Below are positions 24,209-32,289 of a stretch of DNA of 38,889 bases, piece by piece (the stretch's first letter is position 1; every line of letters starts with the position of its first letter). This stretch comes from Chloroflexota bacterium (GTDB lineage Bacteria > Chloroflexota > Anaerolineae > Anaerolineales > Villigracilaceae). Location: the NCBI GenBank assembly GCA_016219545.1, contig JACRMH010000040.1:1-38889 (forward strand). The letters are read 5' to 3'. The notes below the pieces were generated by a model. It did no database searches and was not told where the DNA came from. It was given only the letters and a program-made list of their open reading frames with translations. Position numbers and translations under genes: made by a program.

Positions 24209-25234
24209 ATGAGTGACACTCGCAAACGCCCCCTTGACCCCGAAGCCAAACCCGATGACCGCGTGGACAACGCCCTTCGTCCCGAAAAACTGAACGACTT
24301 GATCGGGCAGGACCAGGTCAAGGAGAATTTATCCATTTTGATCGATGCCGCGCGCAAACGCGGTGAAGCCCTGGATCACGTCCTTTTTTATGGACCTCCC
24401 GGTTTGGGCAAAACGACTCTCGCGCATGTGCTTGCAAATGAGATGGGTGTCAACGTCAAAGTAACGGCCGGACCTGTCATCGAACGTGCCGGCGATCTGG
24501 CCGCCATCCTCACCAACTTGCGCGCGGGCGATGTTTTATTCATTGACGAAGTCCATCGTTTGGGACGCGCTGTTGAAGAAGTGCTTTATCCCGCGATGGA
24601 AGATTTTGCACTGGATATTGTCATTGGCAAAGGACCATCCGCCCGTTCCATTCGTCTAAAACTACCGCGCTTTACAATCGTCGGCGCAACGACGCGGCTG
24701 GCTTTGGTCACAGCGCCATTGCGTGCAAGGTTCGGCGCTGTCTATCGCTTGGATTATTATGACTTGCCCGCCATGCAGTCCATTGTGACTCGTGCCGCGC
24801 GTATGTTGAAAGTGGAAGCGGACAAGGACGGTATCGTTGAAATGGCACGCCGCGCCCGAGGAACTCCGCGTGTGGCCTTGCGACTCTTACGCCGCGTGCG
24901 TGACTTTGCCCAAGTCCGCGCGGATGGGGTGGTCACAAAGAAAGTTGCCAAGGAAGCCTTGGACTTATTACAAGTTGATCCCCTCGGACTCGACGACGTG
25001 GATCGCCGTGTCCTCAAGACCATCATCGAAAAATATAACGGCGGACCTGTCGGCTTGAATACCATCGCCGCCTCCATCAGCGAAGAGCAGGACACCATCA
25101 TGGATGTGGTCGAGCCTTATCTTTTACAGCTTGGCTTTCTTGACCGCACCCCACAAGGACGCGTCGCTACCAAATCCGCTTATGAACATTTGGGGTTTAC
25201 CTACACTGAGCAGGGACAGCAAAGACTCTTATAG
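24209..25234 (+). CDS. ruvB: Holliday junction branch-migration helicase RuvB
   Basis: 341 residues, standard length. The AAA+ motor drives branch migration of Holliday junctions with RuvA. Seen: [19 protein letters not shown] at the start, Walker [21 protein letters not shown], Walker [11 protein letters not shown], sensor [18 protein letters not shown] with the arginine finger region, small-lid domain [17 protein letters not shown], and the C-terminal winged helix [20 protein letters not shown]. Start chosen at the ATG right after TATAAT; the upstream in-frame GTG lies inside the terminator. RuvA and RuvC genes are not next to it. Confidence 0.97.
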   Translation: MSDTRKRPLDPEAKPDDRVDNALRPEKLNDLIGQDQVKENLSILIDAARKRGEALDHVLFYGPPGLGKTTLAHVLANEMGVNVKVTAGPVIERAGDLAAILTNLRAGDVLFIDEVHRLGRAVEEVLYPAMEDFALDIVIGKGPSARSIRLKLPRFTIVGATTRLALVTAPLRARFGAVYRLDYYDLPAMQSIVTRAARMLKVEADKDGIVEMARRARGTPRVALRLLRRVRDFAQVRADGVVTKKVAKEALDLLQVDPLGLDDVDRRVLKTIIEKYNGGPVGLNTIAASISEEQDTIMDVVEPYLLQLGFLDRTPQGRVATKSAYEHLGFTYTEQGQQRLL

Positions 25235-25280
25235 ACGATGGACAATGAACCGTGGACGGTACGGTCAACCGTCCATCGTC
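25234..25280. repeat. GATGGAC/GTCCATC palindromic repeat
   Basis: GACGATGGAC (25234-25243) and GTCCATCGTC (25271-25280) are a perfect 10-bp inverted repeat; nested within, TGGACGGT (25253-25260) and ACCGTCCA (25268-25275) form an 8-bp stem. It starts at the last base of the ruvB stop codon and fills most of the spacer to the DUF2905 gene. Confidence 0.75.
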
Positions 25281-25295
25281 CGCGGTCTTTGATTT

Positions 25296-25523
25296 ATGGA
25301 AACCATTTCCCGCTACCTCATGTTCGCCGGAATTGCCCTCTTCCTCATCGGCGCAGGGACATATCTCGCCACGAAGTTTGGAATCCCGCTCGGTCGCCTG
25401 CCCGGTGACATCCGCATCGAAGGGGAGCATGGAAGTTTTTATTTCCCGGTCACAAGTTCGATTTTGGTTTCGGTGATATTGACAATTGTGGTGAATGTAA
25501 TTGCTCGGATGATAAAGAAGTAA
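25296..25523 (+). CDS. DUF2905 family small membrane protein
   Basis: 75 residues; the first helix is LMFAGIALFLIGAGTYLATKF, the second SSILVSVILTIVVNVIARMI. Between them is GRLPGDIRIEGEHGSFYFPVTSSI, the conserved linker of DUF2905 proteins. Full length for the family; function unknown. DUF2905 genes frequently lie beside ruvB or queA in bacterial genomes, as here. No ribosome-binding site is visible in front of the ATG; it may be translated from the ruvB transcript. Confidence 0.88.
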   Translation: METISRYLMFAGIALFLIGAGTYLATKFGIPLGRLPGDIRIEGEHGSFYFPVTSSILVSVILTIVVNVIARMIKK

Positions 25524-25572
25524 TAGTGATTTGAAAAATGCCCCCATATATCTTTATGAAAATGGAGAATGA

Positions 25573-26901
25573 ATGAGAAAAAATCTTGGCATCCTCTTTT
25601 GGTTTATCTTCTTATTGACTGCCTGCAGCACTCCCGCGACAAATACTCCCGCGCCTACAGAAGTAATACTCTCTACCCCCACGCCAGAGCCAATAAAGAT
25701 TCCATCTCCAAGTGAGATTGGACTTGCGTCCACACAGGATGCAGAGAGTGATGTCGCACTATTTTCTGTAGAGACCGTAAAAGTGGACGATAGTCAGCTT
25801 ATTTCCCGCGCAGATTTACTAACCGCTCTCGAATTAAAAGACGATGTTTTGAATGCCTATGAAGACGCAATCGACGTGTGGCTGAAAGCAAACGGATTTG
25901 GAATTACCAGAAAAGAATATATTTTCAATCCGACGGTATTACAGTGGCGCATAATTGTACGGGATGCCATAACAAGCAATGTCATATGGACAAGTGGATT
26001 GAATGATCCGTTCAATTTAAGTGTCGACGTGGCCGGCAATGTGACAATTTCTGATGTGTATACACCTGTAGTTTTTGAAGGAACCCGAGAATCAGAAATT
26101 AGATTGATTGGATCGACTGTTGTGATACTAAACGATCCTGTAAAATACGAAGGTGTGTATTTATATACACACTCGATTAATGTATTAAATGGTCAAAAGC
26201 AGTTAATCCCTGGGTTGGAAGAAATATTAACTGAAGGTTCAAAAATAGATTTTTCAAATCATGAAATTTTGGAAGGTCATATCGAGAATATAGATAATTT
26301 CATTGGAATAAGAGAAAATCGGTATTTTAGAATAAAAGAGGAAGATCTTCCGCAAGCTGTCCAATGGGTAATGGATCGCAGGAAGCTTAATTTGAATACA
26401 AACAGACCACTTTTGCTGGCCAAGCCATGGTTTTCAGAGGAAAGTAAAGGGAATTATGGAGCCTCTTGGCATGTAAGCCTTCTTGGACACCAGAATGTAA
26501 ATTTCATGCCTCGACTACCTTTGTTGATCCAAACAGAATACGGAAAAATTTTTACGATTCTTTATGAAGGGGTCCAAGAAGATGAAAATGGAAATAATCA
26601 ACCCATTACCTTTCTTTATACAGATTCTCGGGTTCGTTTTTCTGAAAATTCTCCTACTACGCATTTTAGTAACATGATACGTTTTTTTACAATTGACTAT
26701 ATAAAAGAGCATAATAGGAGGTTGGGTTTTGGATTTTGTATTCAGTATGCCCCAACACAAGGCGATGTATTATCTGAATATGCCAAGGCGATTATTAATA
26801 TAAAAGGTTTACACATCAATCCAATCCGTGAACAGTTTGGAAAGACAGGCAAATTTGGAATAGACACTTCTACTACTATTTTTGCAGGAGGATGTTCTTA
26901 A
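25573..26901 (+). CDS. Lipoprotein of unknown function, AT-rich
   Basis: 442 residues with a type II signal peptide ending FLLTAC (C18) and a TPAPTEVILSTPTPEP linker. The mature domain from about residue 70 has no family that I recognise. It contains many tryptophan/tyrosine-rich strands, for example VLQWRIIVRDAITSNVIWTSG and YGASWHVSLLGHQN, consistent with a beta-rich extracytoplasmic domain, and cysteines near the C-terminus (FGFCIQY, AGGCS). Base composition is clearly richer in A+T than neighbouring genes, suggesting recent acquisition or relaxed codon use. GGAGAATGA gives a ribosome-binding site. The following 230 bp hold no gene besides the terminator of the opposite strand. Confidence 0.75.
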   Translation: MRKNLGILFWFIFLLTACSTPATNTPAPTEVILSTPTPEPIKIPSPSEIGLASTQDAESDVALFSVETVKVDDSQLISRADLLTALELKDDVLNAYEDAIDVWLKANGFGITRKEYIFNPTVLQWRIIVRDAITSNVIWTSGLNDPFNLSVDVAGNVTISDVYTPVVFEGTRESEIRLIGSTVVILNDPVKYEGVYLYTHSINVLNGQKQLIPGLEEILTEGSKIDFSNHEILEGHIENIDNFIGIRENRYFRIKEEDLPQAVQWVMDRRKLNLNTNRPLLLAKPWFSEESKGNYGASWHVSLLGHQNVNFMPRLPLLIQTEYGKIFTILYEGVQEDENGNNQPITFLYTDSRVRFSENSPTTHFSNMIRFFTIDYIKEHNRRLGFGFCIQYAPTQGDVLSEYAKAIINIKGLHINPIREQFGKTGKFGIDTSTTIFAGGCS

Positions 26902-27082
26902 TAATATTGAGTTGAAATTCTCTGTCTCCCCCGTAACTGCCATCACTTTTTTCTCTTATTACATTACTAGTAACAGCCTTCACTAGGGGAACGGGATTGG
27001 TCGTCAGGTGCATTGAATAATTGTTGTCTAGATGTAATATTTATCATTTGCTCTCGCTTCGAATGTGGAAGAAAATCCAAAA

Positions 27083-27116
27083 TAAAAAAAGGTCGAAGGT
27101 CAACAATATTCGACCT
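27083..27116 (-). terminator. Terminator of the beta-CASP nuclease gene
   Basis: Read on the - strand, AGGTCGAA and TTCGACCT pair around an 11-nt loop and are followed by seven T residues, 17 bp past the stop codon. The remaining intergenic bases 26902-27082 show nothing recognisable. Confidence 0.88.
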
Positions 27117-27133
27117 GCGTCCCTTGATCTTGT

Positions 27134-28525
27134 TTACAACTCCACGCTCGTATGCATGGCGGGATAAAACACGGGCGTCAATCTATTTTCCTTTAACTTC
27201 TCCATCAATGGCAATGCGCCCCTTTCTTCGCCGTGAACCAGAAAAATGGACTTCGCGCTCTGCTTCACGCCTTTTGCGTATTCGATCAATAAATCCTGAC
27301 CGGCATGGGAGGATAGTCCATTAATGGTCGCCACTTCTGCTTTGAGTTTATACTCCTCGCCGAAGATCTTCACCTTATTTTCACGGTCTGCAATTCTCCG
27401 TCCTAAAGTTTCGGGAGCCTGCCACGAGACGATCATGATCGTGTTGCGTTTGTTCTCTATCGCCCAGCGGATGTGATACACAATGCGTCCCGTCTCTGCC
27501 ATGCCCGCAGCAGAGATGATGATCATGGGGTCTTTGCGTTCATTCAATTCCTTTGATTCTTCCACATCGGTAATGTAGGTCAGCAATTTGAAATCCAGCG
27601 CTGGATGTCCGCTGCGCAGGAGTTCCTTCATTTCATCGTCATAACATTCATTATGCTGACGGAAGATAATGGATGCGTTCACCGCCAGCGGACTATCCAC
27701 ATAAATGGGCACGGCGGGTAATTCGCCCGCAGCATACATTTGACTCAGGTTGTAGACCAATTCCTGCGTGCGGCCCACTGCAAAAGAGGGGATGATCACC
27801 TTGCCTTTCCGATCAAGCGTCCGCAAGATGACATCGCGCATTTCGACGTAGGCTTCTTCCGGGGAGCGGTGAGGTTTGTCGCCGTAGGTTGATTCCATCA
27901 GCAAGAAATCCGCCTGTTTTGGCAGCACAGGATCGCGGAGGATCGGCAGGTCGCGGCGGCCGATGTCACCTGAAAACCACAGACTCGTTTTATGTTTTTT
28001 CTCTTCGAGGTTCAGCGCAATGGATGCAGAGCCGAGGATATGCCCGGCGTCATGAAAAGTTGCCATCGCGCCCGGCGCGGCTTCAAAAGGCTTGTCGTAA
28101 TCCAATTCATGCAGCAACGGCTTGACCTTCTTTGCATCTTCTTCGTCATAAAGCGGCAGGACTTTTTCCGCCTTGCGTTTCTTATTGTGAAAATTAATGC
28201 TGTCCGCCTGCTTTTCCTGAATATGCCCCGAGTCTCTTAGCATCAAGTCTGCCAAATGTGCGGTGGCGCGCGTGGCATAGATCGGACCGTTATAACCCTG
28301 CTTGACCAGGTTGGGCAAATTACCCGAATGGTCAATGTGCGCGTGAGAGAGGATCACAGCGTCAATGGTGCTAACGTCAAATGGGAAATTATGGTTTCGT
28401 TCATAACATTCTTTTCGCCGCCCCTGATACATTCCGCAATCGAGCAACAACCGCGAGCCGTTTATTTCCACCAGATGCATCGAGCCGGTTACCGTTTGCG
28501 CCGCGCCGTGAAAACTGAGTTTCAT
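27134..28525 (-). CDS. Metallo-beta-lactamase/beta-CASP RNA nuclease
   Basis: 463 residues. The metallo-beta-lactamase core has GSMHLVEINGSRLLLDCGMYQG, motif 2 LSHAHIDHSG, FHDAGHILGSAS and WFSGDIGRRD. The beta-CASP insert (about 200-370) has MESTYGDKPH, VIIPSFAVGRTQEL and the SAAGMAETGR block. C-terminal motifs are GLSSHAGQ and VHGE. This matches bacterial CPSF73-like ribonucleases (COG1236), which act on RNA and depend on two zinc ions. Purine-rich GGAGG precedes the ATG on this strand. It is divergent from queA with only 53 bp between starts. Confidence 0.92.
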   Translation of the reverse strand: MKLSFHGAAQTVTGSMHLVEINGSRLLLDCGMYQGRRKECYERNHNFPFDVSTIDAVILSHAHIDHSGNLPNLVKQGYNGPIYATRATAHLADLMLRDSGHIQEKQADSINFHNKKRKAEKVLPLYDEEDAKKVKPLLHELDYDKPFEAAPGAMATFHDAGHILGSASIALNLEEKKHKTSLWFSGDIGRRDLPILRDPVLPKQADFLLMESTYGDKPHRSPEEAYVEMRDVILRTLDRKGKVIIPSFAVGRTQELVYNLSQMYAAGELPAVPIYVDSPLAVNASIIFRQHNECYDDEMKELLRSGHPALDFKLLTYITDVEESKELNERKDPMIIISAAGMAETGRIVYHIRWAIENKRNTIMIVSWQAPETLGRRIADRENKVKIFGEEYKLKAEVATINGLSSHAGQDLLIEYAKGVKQSAKSIFLVHGEERGALPLMEKLKENRLTPVFYPAMHTSVEL

Positions 28526-28578
28526 TTTGGCCTCCGTGAATGCTATTGTGCTTTCTTTTTTTATTCTAATCCATTATC

Positions 28579-29646
28579 ATGGAACTACAAATGAAAACTT
28601 CCGACTTTGATTATCACCTGCCCGAATCTTCCATCGCACAGACTCCTGTGGAGCCGCGTGACTCATCCCGACTCTTGGTCCTGCATCGTGATTCTGCGGA
28701 TGTAGAGCATCGCATCTTTCGTGACCTCAGCCTGCTTCTGCGGCCGAATGATCTCCTCGTCCTCAACCGGACTCGGGTCATCCCTGCCAGAATATTCGCT
28801 AAAAAAGAAACCGGCGGCCGCGTGGAGCTGCTCCTCCTCCGTCGCCGTGACGAGTTGACATGGGAAGCCTTGGTAGGCGGCAAGGGACTCAATGTTGGCA
28901 AACTGGTGAAAGTTGAAAATGGACCAGACGCCGAGATCATGGAAATATTGGAAGGCTCGGAACGCTTGATAAAATTTTCCGAACCCATCGAACCGTTTTT
29001 CCCCAAAGTAGGAAATATTCCGCTCCCGCCATATATCCATGAAAAATTAAGCGACCCCGAACGCTATCAAACCATCTTCGCTAAAGAGATGGGCTCCGCC
29101 GCCGCCCCGACAGCAGGACTGCATTTCACCCCGCAATTGCTGGATGAACTACAACAAAAAGGGGTGAAGATCGCTTATGTCACCCTGCATGTTGGCTTGG
29201 ACACTTTCGCCCCGGTCACGGAAGATGATCCCGAAGAGCATAAGATCCATACTGAGTGGTGTGAACTCCCCCAAGAAACAGCAGATTTGATAAATGAGAC
29301 AAAACGAAATGGTGGGCGAGTGGTTGCGGTTGGGACTACTTCAGTGCGGACATTGGAGTCGGTGGGAGTCGGAAACCGGGAGTCGGGCATGATTTCCAAT
29401 TCCCGATTCCCGACTCCCAATTCCCAAGTCTCTGCATTTCTCGGTCCCACTTCCATCTTCATCCTCCCCGGCTATCAATTCAAGGTTGTGGATGCAATGA
29501 TCACGAACTTCCATTTGCCCAAGTCCACGCTGATCATGCTGGTCAGCGCTTTTGCGGGGCGGGAGAAGATCTTGTCCGCGTATGAAACGGCCATTAGGGA
29601 AGGCTATCGGTTTTATTCTTTTGGGGATGCGATGTTCATCTTGTAA
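28579..29646 (+). CDS. queA: S-adenosylmethionine:tRNA ribosyltransferase-isomerase
   Basis: 355 residues. QueA transfers and isomerises the ribose of SAM to preQ1 in tRNA, the step after Tgt. Seen: DFDYHLPESSIAQTP at the start, SRLLVL, LNRTRVIPAR, NIPLPPYI, YQTIFAKEMGSAAAPTAGLHFT, VTLHVGLDTFAPV, and FKVVDAMITNFHLPKSTLIM near the end. An oddity sits after VGTTSVRTLESV: about 20 extra residues (GVGNRESG...NSQVS) encoded by a palindromic DNA segment, absent from ordinary QueA. Two starts are possible: ATG 28579 (leaderless behind TCTAAT) or ATG 28591 (MKTSDF, the usual family start). Confidence 0.94.
   Translation: MELQMKTSDFDYHLPESSIAQTPVEPRDSSRLLVLHRDSADVEHRIFRDLSLLLRPNDLLVLNRTRVIPARIFAKKETGGRVELLLLRRRDELTWEALVGGKGLNVGKLVKVENGPDAEIMEILEGSERLIKFSEPIEPFFPKVGNIPLPPYIHEKLSDPERYQTIFAKEMGSAAAPTAGLHFTPQLLDELQQKGVKIAYVTLHVGLDTFAPVTEDDPEEHKIHTEWCELPQETADLINETKRNGGRVVAVGTTSVRTLESVGVGNRESGMISNSRFPTPNSQVSAFLGPTSIFILPGYQFKVVDAMITNFHLPKSTLIMLVSAFAGREKILSAYETAIREGYRFYSFGDAMFIL
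29364..29418. repeat. Palindromic insert inside queA
   Basis: The left arm beginning GGGAGTCGGAAACCGGGAG and the right arm ending TTCCCGATTCCCGACTCCC match at 16 of 19 paired positions. It keeps the reading frame open. The GGGAGTCGGG-type units suggest a mobile small repeat that landed in the gene. Confidence 0.8.
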
Positions 29647-29655
29647 AATGGCATA

Positions 29656-31065
29656 TCATGGTAGTGGCCTCCAAACTGAACCGTTAGAACAAGTTTGAGG
29701 GCCTTCGTTCATTACTGCTCCAACCCATGAGAAAAAGCCTGTTCCATCAGTTTTTATTATTCCATCTTTTGAAGGACCAGCATAGTCGTTGAGTATGCTT
29801 GAACCTGAATAGCAAAAGTGGACATATTGTTGGCCTGGTGAAACTTCATAATTTAGGATGGTCATCCCTTTGATTGCGTCTAAATTTTGAGTTGGGCAAT
29901 TAATATGGCTGTTCAACAAACTGTAAATGCACAGATTTCCAATTGAGTTATCTTGTGATGCGTAAATATAGGTGTAATAAATAGAATTGTCGTCAATTCC
30001 CCATGAATAAACACCGGTTGTTACCAACTCGTATTCTTCAGGAACGAAACGAGGAATGCTTCTCAAACACCTTTTCTCGCCAAGGTTTAAAAACAGGATA
30101 CAAGGAGCGTCTTTGAATCGAAAACCGTAAGTTACATATCGAGACCATGCATTTTGATAAAGAATTTTGTTGCCATCATGCGACCATCTTATGATGCCGA
30201 AATCCCCGGAGTAAGAAGAGAGAATTTCTCCTGAAGTGACATCTACTATAGTTAATAAAATCGATTCTGTTAATAACGAATCAGTTGGTTCAGGCTTGCC
30301 TTGCAGGTAAGCTAATTGTCCTTCGTCATTTGGAGACCACGCGAACTCGATACCATACATGCCATTTGCAAGTGAGTTTTTCCAAACAACTTGATTGGTT
30401 TTGGTGTCTATTACTTCTATTTCAGTCTTGTAGTCTCCAGTCCAGTTTGCAGTGAAAAGCCCGCTTTTTGAATTTTCCTGCCGGAACGCCGCACGTTCGA
30501 AGACTGGGTTATTCGTCAAAGAATCTTTGAGTAACACTAATTCGCTGGCTGTATCTCCTGATCCGTTTTCGTAATCATCGTATCCTTGATTCAAAAGCCG
30601 GGTAGTCTCCTGTGAAACTTCTTGCATAGAGACCTGTCCTGTTGGCAGGTTGATTTGGTATGAAGTGCTTAAGTCTTTGGAAAGGAGTCCGAAATTTTCA
30701 TTGTCAAACCAGAAATAACCACTTATATCTTGTGGCATCAATATTTCATATTTCTCTCCGGTGATAGCATTGAAGAATGCGATTTTTCGTTTCCCTTCAT
30801 AATCATCTGTAATTAGGGCTGCTACAATGTTAGTGTCAGGGTCCTTCATCCATGCAGGTAAATCATAATAATCAAACAGAGACTCTGAAGTGTTTTCGGA
30901 TACTGGTGTGGGGTCAGTATCTTCTAACGGTGAACTTTCTGTTTCAGAGTCTGGTACTATAGCTGTAACAGTTTCATTCGTGGGAGGAATTTGGGGAGTT
31001 TGTCCCACATTCCCTGTGCAAGAGGTTAAAGCAAAAATTAAAATTCCAATGATTATTTTTCTCAT
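29656..31065 (-). CDS. Lipoprotein with propeller-like repeats
   Basis: 469 residues from the ATG at 31065, preceded on this strand by GAGG with seven-base spacing; a TTG four codons upstream is less likely. Type II signal peptide ends FALTSC (C16). After a serine/threonine/glutamate-rich linker, the mature part shows repeated strands such as IEFAWSPNDEGQLAYLQG and GIIRWSHDGNKILYQN, the W-S-x-D-x-x-x-L pattern of TolB/WD40-like beta-propellers. Rather AT-rich. It is convergent with queA, with only 9 bp between stops and no clear terminator. Function unknown; an extracytoplasmic binding or scaffold role is plausible. Confidence 0.78.
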   Translation of the reverse strand: MRKIIIGILIFALTSCTGNVGQTPQIPPTNETVTAIVPDSETESSPLEDTDPTPVSENTSESLFDYYDLPAWMKDPDTNIVAALITDDYEGKRKIAFFNAITGEKYEILMPQDISGYFWFDNENFGLLSKDLSTSYQINLPTGQVSMQEVSQETTRLLNQGYDDYENGSGDTASELVLLKDSLTNNPVFERAAFRQENSKSGLFTANWTGDYKTEIEVIDTKTNQVVWKNSLANGMYGIEFAWSPNDEGQLAYLQGKPEPTDSLLTESILLTIVDVTSGEILSSYSGDFGIIRWSHDGNKILYQNAWSRYVTYGFRFKDAPCILFLNLGEKRCLRSIPRFVPEEYELVTTGVYSWGIDDNSIYYTYIYASQDNSIGNLCIYSLLNSHINCPTQNLDAIKGMTILNYEVSPGQQYVHFCYSGSSILNDYAGPSKDGIIKTDGTGFFSWVGAVMNEGPQTCSNGSVWRPLP

Positions 31066-31134
31066 ATAGTCCCTCAAGAATATTTTAGTTTTGTATGAAA
31101 TTATATCCCTTTAGTTTCTGTCAATAAATACAAT

Positions 31135-31140
31135 TACAAT
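31135..31140 (+). promoter_or_regulatory. -10 box of the UDG gene, leaderless
   Basis: TACAAT; +1 predicted seven bases downstream coincides with the A of ATG 31147. There is no ribosome-binding site and the -35 is poor. Confidence 0.55.
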
Positions 31141-31146
31141 AAACTC

Positions 31147-31806
31147 ATGACTTCTTCATTAGATTCTCTCAACAACGAAATCATTACCTGCCGCAAATGT
31201 CCGCGCTTGGTGGAATGGCGTGAGGAAGTTGCGCGGGTAAAACGCAAGGCATATAAAGATGAAGAATATTGGGGCAAGCCTGTCCCCGGTTTTGGTGACC
31301 CGAATGCGCGCGTGCTTGTGGTGGGGCTGGCTCCCGGCGCACATGGCTCCAACCGTACGGGACGTCAATTCACGGGGGATGCTTCGGGTGGATTCCTTTT
31401 CCCAGCTTTGTACCATGCTGGGTTCGCGAATCAGGCCCGGGCGGAGTCCCGAAGCGATGGTCTTATCCTCAAAGATATGTACATCACCGCGTCAGGTCGC
31501 TGCGCCCCGCCGGATAATAAGCCTAATCCGGAAGAGTTGAATAATTGCCAGCCATTTCTCGAACGTGAGTTGGAGATCATCAAGCCGAAAGTCATTGTGT
31601 GTTTGGGTAAGATTGCCTTCGATAGAATCCTCAAAATATTCGCGCTTCGCAACTTGAAATTCTCACACGGCGCAGTTTATGAACTGACAACTGATCACTG
31701 GATACTGGCGTCCTATCATCCCAGCCAGCAAAACACGTTGACCGGAAAATTGACGATTGAAATGTTCGATCAAATTTGGAAGAAAGCGAAATCACTACTC
31801 AAATGA
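31147..31806 (+). CDS. Family 5 (UDGb-type) uracil-DNA glycosylase
   Basis: 219 residues. Seen: an N-terminal CRKCPRLVEWRE iron-sulfur cysteine pair, VLVVGLAPGAHGSNRTGRQF as the catalytic water-activating motif 1, then FTGDASG, a second cysteine pair region (SGRCAPPDNKP, NNCQPFLERE), and SYHPSQQNTLTGKLT as motif 3. APGAHG with no strongly basic D/N at the usual position is the UDGb feature; it removes uracil, and often hypoxanthine or oxidised pyrimidines, from DNA. Overlaps the peroxiredoxin gene by ATGA, so the two are coupled. The window start has no Shine-Dalgarno sequence. Confidence 0.92.
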   Translation: MTSSLDSLNNEIITCRKCPRLVEWREEVARVKRKAYKDEEYWGKPVPGFGDPNARVLVVGLAPGAHGSNRTGRQFTGDASGGFLFPALYHAGFANQARAESRSDGLILKDMYITASGRCAPPDNKPNPEELNNCQPFLERELEIIKPKVIVCLGKIAFDRILKIFALRNLKFSHGAVYELTTDHWILASYHPSQQNTLTGKLTIEMFDQIWKKAKSLLK

Positions 31807-32288
31807 CTCTAACAAACATCATCACGCCGGGGCAGCTCGCTCCTGATTTTGAGCTCAAAGATATAAACAAAAATTCTGTGCGTCTTTCCAGTTTTCGCGG
31901 GAGCAAGCCAGTGGTGCTTGCCTTTCTGCGCGGCTTCACCTGACCCTACTGCCGCGCGCAGTTGGCGCGCATGAGGAATCACTACGAAGACTTCACATCG
32001 CGAGGTGTGGAGATCATTGCTGTTGGCCCGAACGATTCACTTTCCTTCCAAACTTATTGGATAAATGAAAATATTCCCTACATCGGCCTGCCCGACCCTG
32101 ACCATCGCGTTGCAAAGTTGTATCGCCAGGAAGTGAATTTATTCAAACTGGGGCGCATGCCAATGAATACGGTCCTTGATATCAAGGGTTACTTGCGCTA
32201 CGTTCACTTTGGTTCATCCATGGCAGATATTCCCGATAACGAAACCTTTCTCAACGTAATAGACCAGCTTAACACATCATCCATCTAG
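31803..32288 (+). CDS. Probable selenocysteine peroxiredoxin (TGA at codon 47)
   Basis: 161 residues if the in-frame TGA at 31941-31943 is decoded. Before it: a normal AhpC/TSA start, PGQLAPDFELKDINKNSVRLSSF then VVLAFLRGFT. After it: PYCRAQLARMRNHY, VGPNDSL, and PMNTVLDIKGYLRYVHFG continue in the same frame to 32288. The family has C at the TGA site in the RGFxCPYC motif, i.e. the peroxidatic cysteine, so TGA stands where Cys is essential and the residual motif is U-x-x-C. A GC-rich hairpin lies 10 nt downstream. Start is the ATG inside the ATGA overlap with the UDG gene. A point mutation from TGC or TGT is the alternative. A second possible start downstream (ATG 31962) would lack the active site. 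Confidence 0.8.
31954..31970 (+). promoter_or_regulatory. Candidate bacterial SECIS stem-loop
   Basis: GCGCGC-AGTTG-GCGCGC is a perfect 6-bp stem with a small G/U-containing loop, beginning 10 nt after the TGA; CCT and AGG further out can add pairs. Bacterial SECIS elements sit in this position within the coding sequence. The apical sequence only loosely resembles the E. coli type. Confidence 0.55.
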
Positions 32289-32289
32289 C

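Noticed and set aside
31941..31943. Plain nonsense mutation (pseudogene) as the explanation of TGA in the peroxiredoxin
   Set aside because: Not excluded, but TGA falls precisely at the catalytic Cys, the downstream frame is intact, and a hairpin follows; Sec is more economical.
31962..32288. Stand-alone short peroxiredoxin starting at ATG 31962
   Set aside because: It would lack the N-terminal strand and active site, has no ribosome-binding site, and the upstream sequence is clearly coding in frame.
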